12,059 nucleotides of DNA. Origin: an uncultured Planctomycetaceae bacterium. Lineage in GTDB: Bacteria > Planctomycetota > Planctomycetia > Pirellulales > Lacipirellulaceae. The stretch spans positions 1 to 12,059 of the forward strand of contig CALMBE010000121.1 in the NCBI GenBank assembly GCA_937860165.1. The letters run 5' to 3'. How positions within the stretch are numbered: the stretch's first letter is position 1; every line of letters begins with the position of its first letter. Below are positions 6,143 to 12,059 of the stretch, piece after piece. Position numbers and translations under genes: made by a program. The notes under the pieces were generated by a model, which did no database searches, was not told where the DNA came from, and saw only the letters and a list, made by a program, of their open reading frames with translations.

Positions 6143-8151
6143 CGGTCCACCCTTGAAGCTAACAGGAGTTGAATAGAAAAGCACATTCCCTGGTCCGGAT
6201 TGTGGCAGGCCACGATTTGGGCATTGAGAGATGTAGCGATAGTACGGCAGATGGAGAGCCCCATTCCCAAGCGGTCGGGTTTCGTGGAATAGAAGGGATC
6301 GAACATACGTTCCAAGTCCGTTTCTGCCGTTCCGCATCCGTTATCGGATACATTGACGAATACGAATTCTTCGTCGAATTGCGTACTGACAAGCAACACT
6401 TTGTCTAGGGAATCAGTGGCGAGCATGGCCTCGATGGCATTGCGGAATAGGTGTACCAAGATTTGCTGGAAATGAATCCGATCTCCCTTTGAGAGCGGCA
6501 GTCGCGACTCCAAATCTAATCGCAATGTGACGTGAGATTTCCGGATTTCATAGCCCATGAAATTGGCAACTTCTTGAATCACTTCATTCATGTCGAAGGG
6601 TTCGATTTTGATGGGCTTCGACGTAGTGAACGACCGCAATTGCCGGATAATCTTAGCGGTGCGAGCGATGGCATGGGAAATTTCTTTGGAGCAGTCGATC
6701 GCCGTAGGGATGCCCGCGGGGCCATCCTGTTCGAGATTTCGTCGAGCCGCTTCGGCAAAAAGCTGCGCCGCGTGGAGTGGCTGGTGGATTTCGTGTGCTA
6801 TCCCGGAAATAAGTTCCCCCAGCGTCGCCAAACGGGAGACCCGTTTAAGGTGATACTCCCGTTCCTGGACGCGATCTTCGGCAATTTTTAGTTCGGTAAT
6901 ATCTCTGCCGACGGATTGATAACCCAAGCAATGTCGGTGTTCGTCGAAAAATGCACGGTTCGTCCACAATACCCAAGCAGCCGTTGAATCACTCCGGTGG
7001 AGGCGAAGTTCACAGACTGCGGTGGGTTTTTCGGGTGTGAGTGTGGCGATTTCCGATTCCAGGCGGGGACGGTCTTCGGGGTGAATTGCCGAGAAAAAGG
7101 TATTTCCGAACTGGTTCCCGTTGGTAGAGGACCGGTAACGGGAATAAGCATCGTTGATAAAGGTGAAGGAACCGTCAGGTTGCCAGCGACAGATAAACTC
7201 GGTTTGGTCCTCGACCACGCTACGGTAACGAGATTCGCTGTCCACTAAGCGATCATTGATTTCAAGCAGTTCCGCTGTTCGCTCGTCGACGCGTTGTTCC
7301 AACTCATCCTTGAGTCGCCGTAATTCTTCGGCATTGCGAGTAAACTCGGTAATGTCCTTGGCAATGCCCTCCATGGATTCATATTTTCCTTCCGGGGAAA
7401 ACGTGGGGCGCTGTTGGACTTCAATGAGCTTGCGTTCCCCCGTGACACCCGCGATTTCTACGCAAAACTTGTGAAAGCGAATTCCTGATTGCACATCCGT
7501 GCGTACTTGATCGGCAAGGTCTCGGCCATGAAAGTTTTCGCCGATCAATTCCCGCCAATTACGTCCGATGAGTTCCTCGGAAGAGTATCCCAAAACGTGC
7601 CGTACCGAGGGGCTCACATAAGTCAGGGTTCCGTCGGGGAGGTGGGTGTAGATGGCGTAATCTTCTCCAAGTTCCTCGATCAACCGGCGATACTTTTCCT
7701 TGGTTTGAAGCAAGAGTAGTTCCGCGCGGATGTGGCAGGTCAGATCAAACGCAAATCCTTCTTGGCCACGGTGATTTCCCTGGGCATCGAAGAAATCCCG
7801 TTCGATGATCTGCAAATAGAGTATTTCGCCGCGAGCATTTCTGGCTACTGATATGCGCGGATGGAGAGGAACAGAGTCAGGGAATCGCCGTTCGATTCCC
7901 TGAGGAATGGCAGCATCAGGAAGTTTAAGGTCGAAGAACTGTGCAAACGGTTTGCCGAGAATCTCGTGGGGCGGCACATCCAGCAGCGACTGTACGGAGG
8001 AACTGATCGAACGGATGATTCCTTGGCTGTCGGTGCGATAGAACAGTCCGGTTTCCTCGATAAGTGTAGGCAAATCCGAGGACTCACCCAAACTGGCTGA
8101 AGAACCAGGAGATTCACCCTTCGTTTCTATATTGTGCGTTGGACCTGACAC
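6139..8151 (-). CDS. Soluble three-PAS sensor histidine kinase (FixL-like)
   Basis: A 670-residue cytoplasmic kinase; no membrane segment is visible. Domain order: PAS1 (about 26-145), PAS2 (about 155-272), a coiled coil (275-312, LKDELEQRVDERTAELLEI), PAS3 (about 313-422), the dimerisation/phospho-acceptor helix with His453 in GIAHEIHQPLHAAQ, and the ATPase domain. The latter shows the N box with Asn571 (RNAIEAM), G1 Asp603-Asn-Gly-Cys-Gly, an F box (MFDPFYSTK) and G2 (GMGLSI, 639-644). The normal HELNQPL or HEINQPL is HEIHQPL here. The ligand is unknown: I see no defined haem-binding His, so oxygen sensing must not be assumed from the FixL likeness. Start: GTG at 8151 with TGAGGTGG just upstream; the next Met lies deep in PAS2. 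Its stop overlaps the regulator start. A weak -10-like TAGAAT lies in the 97-base spacer to the glycosyltransferase. Confidence 0.94.
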   Translation of the reverse strand: MSGPTHNIETKGESPGSSASLGESSDLPTLIEETGLFYRTDSQGIIRSISSSVQSLLDVPPHEILGKPFAQFFDLKLPDAAIPQGIERRFPDSVPLHPRISVARNARGEILYLQIIERDFFDAQGNHRGQEGFAFDLTCHIRAELLLLQTKEKYRRLIEELGEDYAIYTHLPDGTLTYVSPSVRHVLGYSSEELIGRNWRELIGENFHGRDLADQVRTDVQSGIRFHKFCVEIAGVTGERKLIEVQQRPTFSPEGKYESMEGIAKDITEFTRNAEELRRLKDELEQRVDERTAELLEINDRLVDSESRYRSVVEDQTEFICRWQPDGSFTFINDAYSRYRSSTNGNQFGNTFFSAIHPEDRPRLESEIATLTPEKPTAVCELRLHRSDSTAAWVLWTNRAFFDEHRHCLGYQSVGRDITELKIAEDRVQEREYHLKRVSRLATLGELISGIAHEIHQPLHAAQLFAEAARRNLEQDGPAGIPTAIDCSKEISHAIARTAKIIRQLRSFTTSKPIKIEPFDMNEVIQEVANFMGYEIRKSHVTLRLDLESRLPLSKGDRIHFQQILVHLFRNAIEAMLATDSLDKVLLVSTQFDEEFVFVNVSDNGCGTAETDLERMFDPFYSTKPDRLGMGLSICRTIATSLNAQIVACHNPDQGMCFSIQLLLASRVDR

Positions 8152-8248
8152 AACACCACCTCAGAAAATCTCTCGATGCGGAGCTCTGACTCTCCGATGT
8201 CCATTCTATCACCGAGATTAAGCCGTACCACCTGCTTTGAGAAGGTGA

Positions 8249-9547
8249 TTATTTGCCCCCTCCGAGAAGGCATCGATAGAGGTCCAGGGTCTTGTTGGCC
8301 ATCGCAGTGGCGTGGAAGTTGGCTCGAATAGATTGTTGGCCTCGTTCGCCAAGTTCGCGTGCTTGACCGGGATTAAGAAGTAGCTCGGCAAGTTTGGCCG
8401 CCAAATCAGGCGCACTTTCGGGCTTATACAAAAGCCCCCCTCGAGTTTGAGCGATCAATTCCGGGAAACAACCATGCCGGGGAAGAACCACAGGCACTCC
8501 GTTGGCCAAGGCTTCCAGGGCAGGTAGTCCTTTGCTTTCGTGGTAAATCGTGGGAGTGCTAAAGATATCTAATTCTTGCAGGAATGCGATTTTCTCGGAG
8601 CGAGATATTTCACCGAGGTACTTAAATCTGTTGGCCAATGGGCCCCGCGCGATTTCATCGGTCAGGGATTGAAAATAGCCACGGTCTCCCGCTCCCAAGT
8701 ACCCTGCGGCATGCAATTCGAAGTGAGGGATATCTGAGCGATCACAAAGTAGCTCACACGCCTGTACCAAAAGATGCAGTCCTTTGTCGTGACAGACTCG
8801 TGCCAAGAAACCGATTCGACATGGCTGGTTGAGGGATTGGTCGGATCGCACGCCATGTCCCTCGAGTTGGAGACCGTGCGGGATCACGTGAATCCGGTTT
8901 CTTTCAACAGCAAGGTATGCTGCCATGAAATCGGCATAATAGTTGTTAAGTGCTACAAAGGCATGAACGTCCTTAGCCCGCTCGCGGAGCAAGGTGCGAG
9001 TTTGCGAGTAATAGGGCTCGGTGAGTTTTTCCAGAAAGATGTCCTCACCCGAAAGTGAGCAAATCACCGGGGGCCCACAACGCTTGGCAATCTTGCGGGC
9101 TAAGCCGACCATCATGGAATTGGAAAGGTGAACAACCTCGGGCTGTATCTCGGCAATAAGCCAATCGACCAGCTTATCAAGTTCTTTGCTTTGATTCCCA
9201 TGTTCGCCACGAAGCATGGAAACGGTCAGCTCGCCCAATTGTTGGGGATCGACCGTGTGAGCGCGAGTAGCGAGTTTGCCCAGCAGGGCAGGGTGGTCCA
9301 AGAGGTTATCGAACCAACGAGGAGTGTGGCGGAACAGCGACCAATTTTGTTGGAGGTAGACATTAATTCCTCCGAAAAACACTCGGGGTAGACTCACGTT
9401 TTGTTCATCGGAGCGAAGAGGCGTGTAAATCGGGACTAAGACTACGTCTTCACCGAGTCGCAACAATTCAGCTGCCAAGGTGTTGTCGTGCAGGCAACTC
9501 CCACAAACCATGCCGGCGGCACCCGCAGCTAAATAAGCAATTTTCAC
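8249..9547 (-). CDS. GT4-family (GT-B fold) glycosyltransferase
   Basis: A 432-residue sugar transferase of the retaining GT4 family. It starts MKIAYLAAGAAGMVCGSCLH (GTG at 9547), with the Gly-rich N-terminal loop and DNTLAAELLRLG helix typical of this subfamily. The C-terminal nucleotide-sugar domain has IGFLARVCHDKGLHLL (255-270), LGEISRSEKIAFLQELDIF (321-339) and the EX7E motif as Glu337/Glu345 in YHESKGLPALEALANG. PVVLPRHGCFPELI and GGLLYKPE follow. The donor and acceptor sugars cannot be told. The open frame continues upstream to 9634, but conserved sequence begins at 9547. The next gene upstream, a probable flavoprotein, ends 41 bases before it, suggesting co-transcription. A weak 5-bp hairpin (CACCT/AGGTG) lies just after the stop, without a T-run, so it is not called a terminator. 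Confidence 0.9.
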   Translation of the reverse strand: MKIAYLAAGAAGMVCGSCLHDNTLAAELLRLGEDVVLVPIYTPLRSDEQNVSLPRVFFGGINVYLQQNWSLFRHTPRWFDNLLDHPALLGKLATRAHTVDPQQLGELTVSMLRGEHGNQSKELDKLVDWLIAEIQPEVVHLSNSMMVGLARKIAKRCGPPVICSLSGEDIFLEKLTEPYYSQTRTLLRERAKDVHAFVALNNYYADFMAAYLAVERNRIHVIPHGLQLEGHGVRSDQSLNQPCRIGFLARVCHDKGLHLLVQACELLCDRSDIPHFELHAAGYLGAGDRGYFQSLTDEIARGPLANRFKYLGEISRSEKIAFLQELDIFSTPTIYHESKGLPALEALANGVPVVLPRHGCFPELIAQTRGGLLYKPESAPDLAAKLAELLLNPGQARELGERGQQSIRANFHATAMANKTLDLYRCLLGGGK

Positions 9548-9588
9548 GACAGGGGCTTTCCAGGTTTGCGGAGGTCGGATGAAAACAG

Positions 9589-9882
9589 CTACGCAGGGGC
9601 ACTGAGCGTCGAGGATTGGCGCTGTTGGAGCCACGGTTCGAGGTCCGTGAAAATGTTTCCAGGTCGACCGTCAAATACGCGTCCAATCAAGAGTTCCACC
9701 AGTTCTCCACGGTGTTGAGGAAATTCTTGTACGAATTGCCCGACGCGAAACTCTCCCGAATAAAAAGCGTGGACCAATTTGCGGATTAAATTGGTCTGAC
9801 GATTGAAATCGGGGATCCAACGTCCCAGGACGTTGGCCGAGAGATCGTTGGCGGCGAAACCCGCGAGGATCGAGTCGGCCGC
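9589..9882 (-). CDS. C-terminal fragment, probable halogenase-like FAD oxidoreductase
   Basis: About 97 residues survive: an opening [21 protein letters not shown], then DLIRK-like and [11 protein letters not shown] blocks, then [10 protein letters not shown] and a tail of WLQQRQSS. In the tryptophan-halogenase/geranylgeranyl-reductase-like flavoproteins of planctomycetes the C-terminus has the same plan: an Ala-Asp-x-Ile helix, GD-SAA-LGRW, RKLV-AFY, F-P-L-G-L-D-LIGDVF. The identification is by pattern memory and moderate. The FAD-binding part is missing, because upstream of about 9865-9882 the frame continues directly into a sucD N-terminus without a stop. Composition changes at the same point: 43% GC by hand count over 9721-9780. 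Its stop is 41 bases before the glycosyltransferase start, on the same strand. Confidence 0.5.
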   Translation of the reverse strand, partial: AADSILAGFAANDLSANVLGRWIPDFNRQTNLIRKLVHAFYSGEFRVGQFVQEFPQHRGELVELLIGRVFDGRPGNIFTDLEPWLQQRQSSTLSAPA

Positions 9883-10113
9883 GAACGGCGGCGGCACGAA
9901 AATCACCGAGGCGTTGGCGCTCGTTTCCTCGACCGCGTCTCGCACTGTGTTGAACACCGGCCAGCCCTCGTGCGTGGTACCGCCCTTGCCGGGCGTGACC
10001 CCGCCGACCACTTTGGTGTGATATGCCTGCGCCGCCTTCGCGTGGAAGGTCCCTTCACGTCCGGTGAGGCCCCGGACGATCAGCCGCGTGTTCTTGTCGA
10101 GCAGCACCGCCAT
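9865..10113 (-). CDS. sucD: Succinyl-CoA synthetase alpha subunit, N-terminal fragment
   Basis: The alpha subunit binds CoA and carries the phospho-histidine in ADP- or GDP-forming succinate-CoA ligase of the TCA cycle. Visible are about 83 residues: [48 protein letters not shown] and [13 protein letters not shown], the CoA-binding (Rossmann) domain. The start overlaps the sucC stop as TGATG, a normal coupled sucCD joint, so these two pieces belong together. After FAADSIL, where SucD normally goes on towards its ITEGIP motif and later the active His, the sequence becomes the flavoprotein fragment. More than two thirds of SucD is therefore absent and the joined protein cannot be a working enzyme. 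Confidence 0.88.
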
Positions 10114-10442
10114 CAGCGGCCCCCTGCGAGCGCGACGACCTTGTCGGCGGCCTCGCCCATCGTGTCGGCGGTCGCAAAGTTCAGCCCGCTCTCCGCAAGC
10201 ATCCTGTTCCCTTCCTCGACGTTCGTCCCTTCCATGCGGATGACGATGGGCACGGGCACGCCGAGTTCGGTCACCGCGGCGATGACGCCCTGCGCCAGAA
10301 CGTCGCAGCGCAGGATGCCGCCGAAGATGTTGATGAGCACGGCCTTCACTTCCTTGTCGGCGATCAGGATGCGGAACGCGTTGCGGATCTGCTCGGCGTT
10401 GGCGCCGCCGCCGACGTCGAGGAAGTTCGCGGGCTCGGCGCC
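10113..10442 (-). CDS. sucC: Succinyl-CoA synthetase beta subunit, C-terminal fragment
   Basis: The beta subunit holds the ATP-grasp and succinate sites of succinate-CoA ligase. About 105 residues remain: [20 protein letters not shown], then [20 protein letters not shown], and [20 protein letters not shown], all textbook SucC C-terminal motifs. The stop TGA is at 10113-10115 and overlaps sucD. At its left end (protein sense) the expected ATP-grasp domain is missing. The frame instead runs back into a BatA/VWA-like sequence, with the switch inside Gly-Ala-Glu-Pro-Ala (10428-10442), a pentapeptide compatible with both proteins. Third codon positions are nearly all G or C, unlike the genes left of 9865. 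Confidence 0.88.
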   Translation of the reverse strand, partial: GAEPANFLDVGGGANAEQIRNAFRILIADKEVKAVLINIFGGILRCDVLAQGVIAAVTELGVPVPIVIRMEGTNVEEGNRMLAESGLNFATADTMGEAADKVVALAGGR

Positions 10443-10680
10443 GAAGTTCTGGACCTCGATGTAGACCTCGTATGCGGCCTTGTTGGCGATGTAACGGCGG
10501 ACGTTGAACGCGACGATGCCGACGTTGTCGCTGCGGCGTCCGACGGGCAGGTACCGCACGTCGATGTTCGACAGATCGACCGCCGCGAGGTTCTTCGCGT
10601 TCCATGCCGCCGCCGTCTTGGCCGCTTTCGGATCGGGTGTTGGGACCGGCGCGTTCTTGTCCCAGCTGACGAGGCCGAGC
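10428..10680 (-). CDS. Internal fragment resembling BatA/VWA-domain proteins
   Basis: About 84 residues in the same open frame as the sucC piece: [15 protein letters not shown], then [20 protein letters not shown], then [20 protein letters not shown] and [11 protein letters not shown]. In BatA-like membrane proteins with a von Willebrand A domain, a block of the form Arg-Tyr-Leu-Pro-Val-Gly, Asp-Asn-Val-x-Ile-x-Ala-Phe, Arg-Arg-Tyr and Tyr-Glu-Val-x-x-x-Val-x-Asn-Phe follows the VWA domain. I match it to that by memory. Neither start nor stop is present; it is joined to sucC on one side and to a strand-switch point on the other. High GC3 on this strand supports real coding. Confidence 0.45.
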
Positions 10681-10688
10681 TGGGCCTC
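10671..10688. repeat. Near-palindrome at the coding-strand switch
   Basis: GAGGCC-GAGCTG-GGCCTC is 18 bases and matches its own reverse complement at 16 positions. The BatA-like piece (minus) ends and the unidentified plus-strand piece begins inside it. A k-mer nearly equal to its reverse complement is a typical place for an assembler to change strand. Confidence 0.6.
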
Positions 10689-10790
10689 GGCGTGGACGCG
10701 ATCGACCTCCTCACGCGCGTCGTCGCGGCCCTGTTCCTCGGGCTCTCGGGCTGCGTGCGCGCCGCGCTGATGGTGGCCTACGCGCTCGAC
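10677..10790 (+). CDS. Short open fragment coding on the plus strand, unidentified
   Basis: The plus frame starting at 10677 reads 38 codons, [20 protein letters not shown] and then [18 protein letters not shown]. Every third position in this stretch is G or C, which no minus frame matches as a sensible protein, so the coding strand seems to flip here. The sequence is hydrophobic ([16 protein letters not shown]), suggesting part of a membrane protein. I do not recognise the family. It has no start or stop and is bounded by a near-palindrome on the left and the GMC oxidoreductase fragment on the right. Confidence 0.3.
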
Positions 10791-11474
10791 CTGCGCGTGC
10801 GTCTCCACCTTCAGGTTGCGCCGGCCCAGAACGGGGCGCAGGAAGCCCTTCGACGTGTTCCAGCGCACGCCCGTCTTCTGGTTGACGTGGAAGTAGCCGC
10901 AGCCCTCGTTGTCGCCGTTGTTGAAGTCGTCGACCTTGGGGATGCCGGCCTCGGCCGCAGCATTGCGGAAGGCATCCAGGATTTCCCAGCGGATGCGCGG
11001 CTGCTCGACGCGCCACTCGCCCCCGCGTGCGTGCACCTTGTCGAAGGCGCCGGCCTCGAAGGCGTCGGGCTCCAGCGCCCACTGGTCCTGGTGCTTTTTG
11101 AAGTAGGGCAGCACGTCCTCCCAGGCCCAGCCCGGATTGCCCATCTGCCGCCATAGGTCGTAGTCGCGCGATTGCCCGCGCATGTAGATCATGCCGTTGA
11201 TGGACGAGCAGCCGCCGAGCACGCGGCCGCGCGGCCAATTGATTGTTCGATCATCGAGATGCGGCTCCGGTCCGCATGGAAACTGCCACGTCACGTTCGG
11301 GTTCGTGATGTTGCGATAGTAGCCGGCGGGAATGTGAATCCACGGGTTCCAATCGCGACCGCCGGCTTCGAGCAGCGCAACTTTCACTGAGGGATCGTCG
11401 CTTAGACGATTGGCAAGCACGCAGCCTGCCGACCCTGCACCGACAATGATGTAATCGAACGTCTCAACCGGCAT
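10782..11474 (-). CDS. GMC-family oxidoreductase (choline dehydrogenase-like), N-terminal fragment
   Basis: Flavoenzyme of the GMC family, which oxidises alcohols; choline or other alcohol dehydrogenases are the nearest type. 231 residues are present: [19 protein letters not shown] with the dinucleotide-binding Gly12, Gly14 and Gly17, Glu36 in [26 protein letters not shown] (the GMC signature, 81-100), and [20 protein letters not shown]. It stops matching after VETHAQVER at about 10782, so the substrate-binding half and the catalytic His are missing. The ATG at 11474 has a GGGGA in front. GC drops within the gene near the palindrome at 11225-11236: 68% by hand over 11041-11100 against 55% over 11401-11460. 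This suggests two different homologues were joined at the signature. Confidence 0.85.
11225..11236. repeat. Perfect 12-base palindrome inside the GMC oxidoreductase
   Basis: GGCCGCGCGGCC equals its own reverse complement. It encodes part of WPRGRVLGG, the most conserved stretch of the family, and the base composition of the gene changes at this point. Confidence 0.6.
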
Positions 11475-11568
11475 GGACGTGTCCCCGCGCTGTTATGCGC
11501 CACCAATAGCGTCCGCCCCGCGTCCGGTCCATTGGCACGCACGCAGGATTGGCATGCGAGCGGAGGAT

Positions 11569-11829
11569 TCAAGGCTTATTGCGAGTTGGATCGGCGGCGA
11601 TGGCGGCGTCGAGCAAGGCCTTGGCGTCGGCACGCAAAGCCACACGGGAGTCTGTGCGACTGTAATGCATATGCCCGCCCGGATAGACCTTCAGCGAAAC
11701 CCGGCCCTCGCTCATGGCAGGCAATTGTTCGAGCAATAATGCACTTGCGAAATAAGGAGTTCGCAGGTCAGTGAAGCCGTGCGTGACCATGATCCGCAGA
11801 TGTGGATCGAGTGCCAAGGTCGAGCGGAT
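11569..11829 (-). CDS. S10 serine carboxypeptidase-like protein, C-terminal fragment
   Basis: About 86 residues with the end of an alpha/beta-hydrolase of peptidase family S10: LALDPHLRIMVTHGFTDLRT holding the catalytic Asp, PYFASALLLEQLP, and KVYPGGHMHYSR holding the catalytic His, then RADAKALLDAA and a stop at 11569. The nucleophile Ser domain is missing. On the protein's N-terminal side the S10 reading frame breaks near 11815-11831, and beyond it a Big_5-like sequence occupies a different frame. Its stop is 95 bases before the GMC oxidoreductase start, a normal-looking spacer, so these two may be true neighbours. Confidence 0.72.
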   Translation of the reverse strand: MRSTLALDPHLRIMVTHGFTDLRTPYFASALLLEQLPAMSEGRVSLKVYPGGHMHYSRTDSRVALRADAKALLDAAIAADPTRNKP

Positions 11830-12059
11830 GGTAAGTCAACTGCACGACACTCCCGCTGCCCAACAGTTGAATGGCTGTGGGCTCGATTGGAGTACCGACC
11901 GGATTCAGCAGTTGGAAATTCTGCGCCGTAACTTTGGCTGGATCTAATGCCTCAGAAAATTGAAGCTGAATGGTTCGGAACGTCTTATCCTTAATTGCAC
12001 CATTGGTCAGGTTGCTGCTGACTAAGGTCGGCGAAAAGGTATCCGGCACGAGTTGAAAC
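11821..12059 (-). CDS. Big_5/SbsA Ig-like domain fragment of a surface or secreted protein
   Basis: The frame runs off the window edge: FQLVPDTFSPTLVSSNLTNG, then FRTIQLQFSEALDPAKVTAQ, NFQLLNPVG and GSVVQLTYHPLDLGT. This matches the bacterial Ig-like 'Big_5' pattern: Pro-x-Val, Gly-Ala, an x-x-Val-x-Phe-Ser-Glu-x-Leu-Asp-Pro block, Asn-Phe-x-Leu, and a final Leu-Thr-Tyr-x-x-Leu. Such domains occur in large exported proteins, often in tandem, and are common in planctomycetes. Neither start nor true end is visible; the sequence becomes the S10 fragment near 11831. The moderate GC resembles the left part of the window more than the patchwork between. Confidence 0.55.

Noticed and set aside
8176..8194. 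Short hairpin (CGGAG/CTCCG) in the spacer before the kinase
   Set aside because: Five-base stem, eight-base loop, no T-run; could be chance.
9589..10605. A single 338-residue fusion protein
   Set aside because: It is out-of-frame sucC, then sucD N-terminus, then a flavoprotein C-terminus; not one gene.
1..12059. CRISPR array, phage or transposase genes
   Set aside because: No regularly spaced repeats, integrase, transposase or terminal repeats were seen on either strand.

Overview
Nearly everything in this window reads on the minus strand. Roughly positions 1-9880 look like ordinary chromosome of a member of the Planctomycetota. This rests on three things: a remnant of a DUF1559 (prepilin-like) protein; a TPR protein ending in two RNA-polymerase alpha-CTD-like domains, which I know mainly from planctomycetes; and a SecD with a long N-terminal extension. 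This is family knowledge, not a database result.

Layout in transcription order, right to left. A C-terminal piece of a probable halogenase-like flavoprotein (9589-9882) is followed by a GT4 glycosyltransferase (8249-9547). Next is a soluble three-PAS sensor kinase (6139-8151) whose stop overlaps the start of a FixJ-type regulator (5504-6142), and then a second FixJ-type regulator (4543-5250). Then come tRNA-Thr(CGT) (4343-4416), the TPR/alpha-CTD protein (2891-4216), tgt (1552-2700), the DUF1559 remnant (1139-1453), yajC (508-891) and the start of secD (1-436, cut by the window edge). tgt-yajC-secD is a widely conserved order (tRNA queuosine exchange plus Sec accessory proteins); here about 660 bases holding a broken gene separate tgt from yajC.

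The right end (about 9865-11835) is very different. It is mostly GC-rich and is a patchwork of incomplete gene pieces: sucD N-terminus, sucC C-terminus, a BatA/VWA-like piece, a short stretch coding on the plus strand, the N-terminal part of a GMC oxidoreductase, and the C-terminus of an S10 serine carboxypeptidase. It then returns to moderate-GC sequence with a Big_5/SbsA-like domain (to 12059). Each change of gene falls on a short motif that both neighbours could share, or on a near-palindrome. I read this as a chimeric metagenome assembly rather than a natural locus.

I did not find a convincing new multi-gene system. The most interesting biology is the TPR/double alpha-CTD protein and the one-kinase, two-FixJ-regulator cluster. 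The most important caution is the mosaic on the right.
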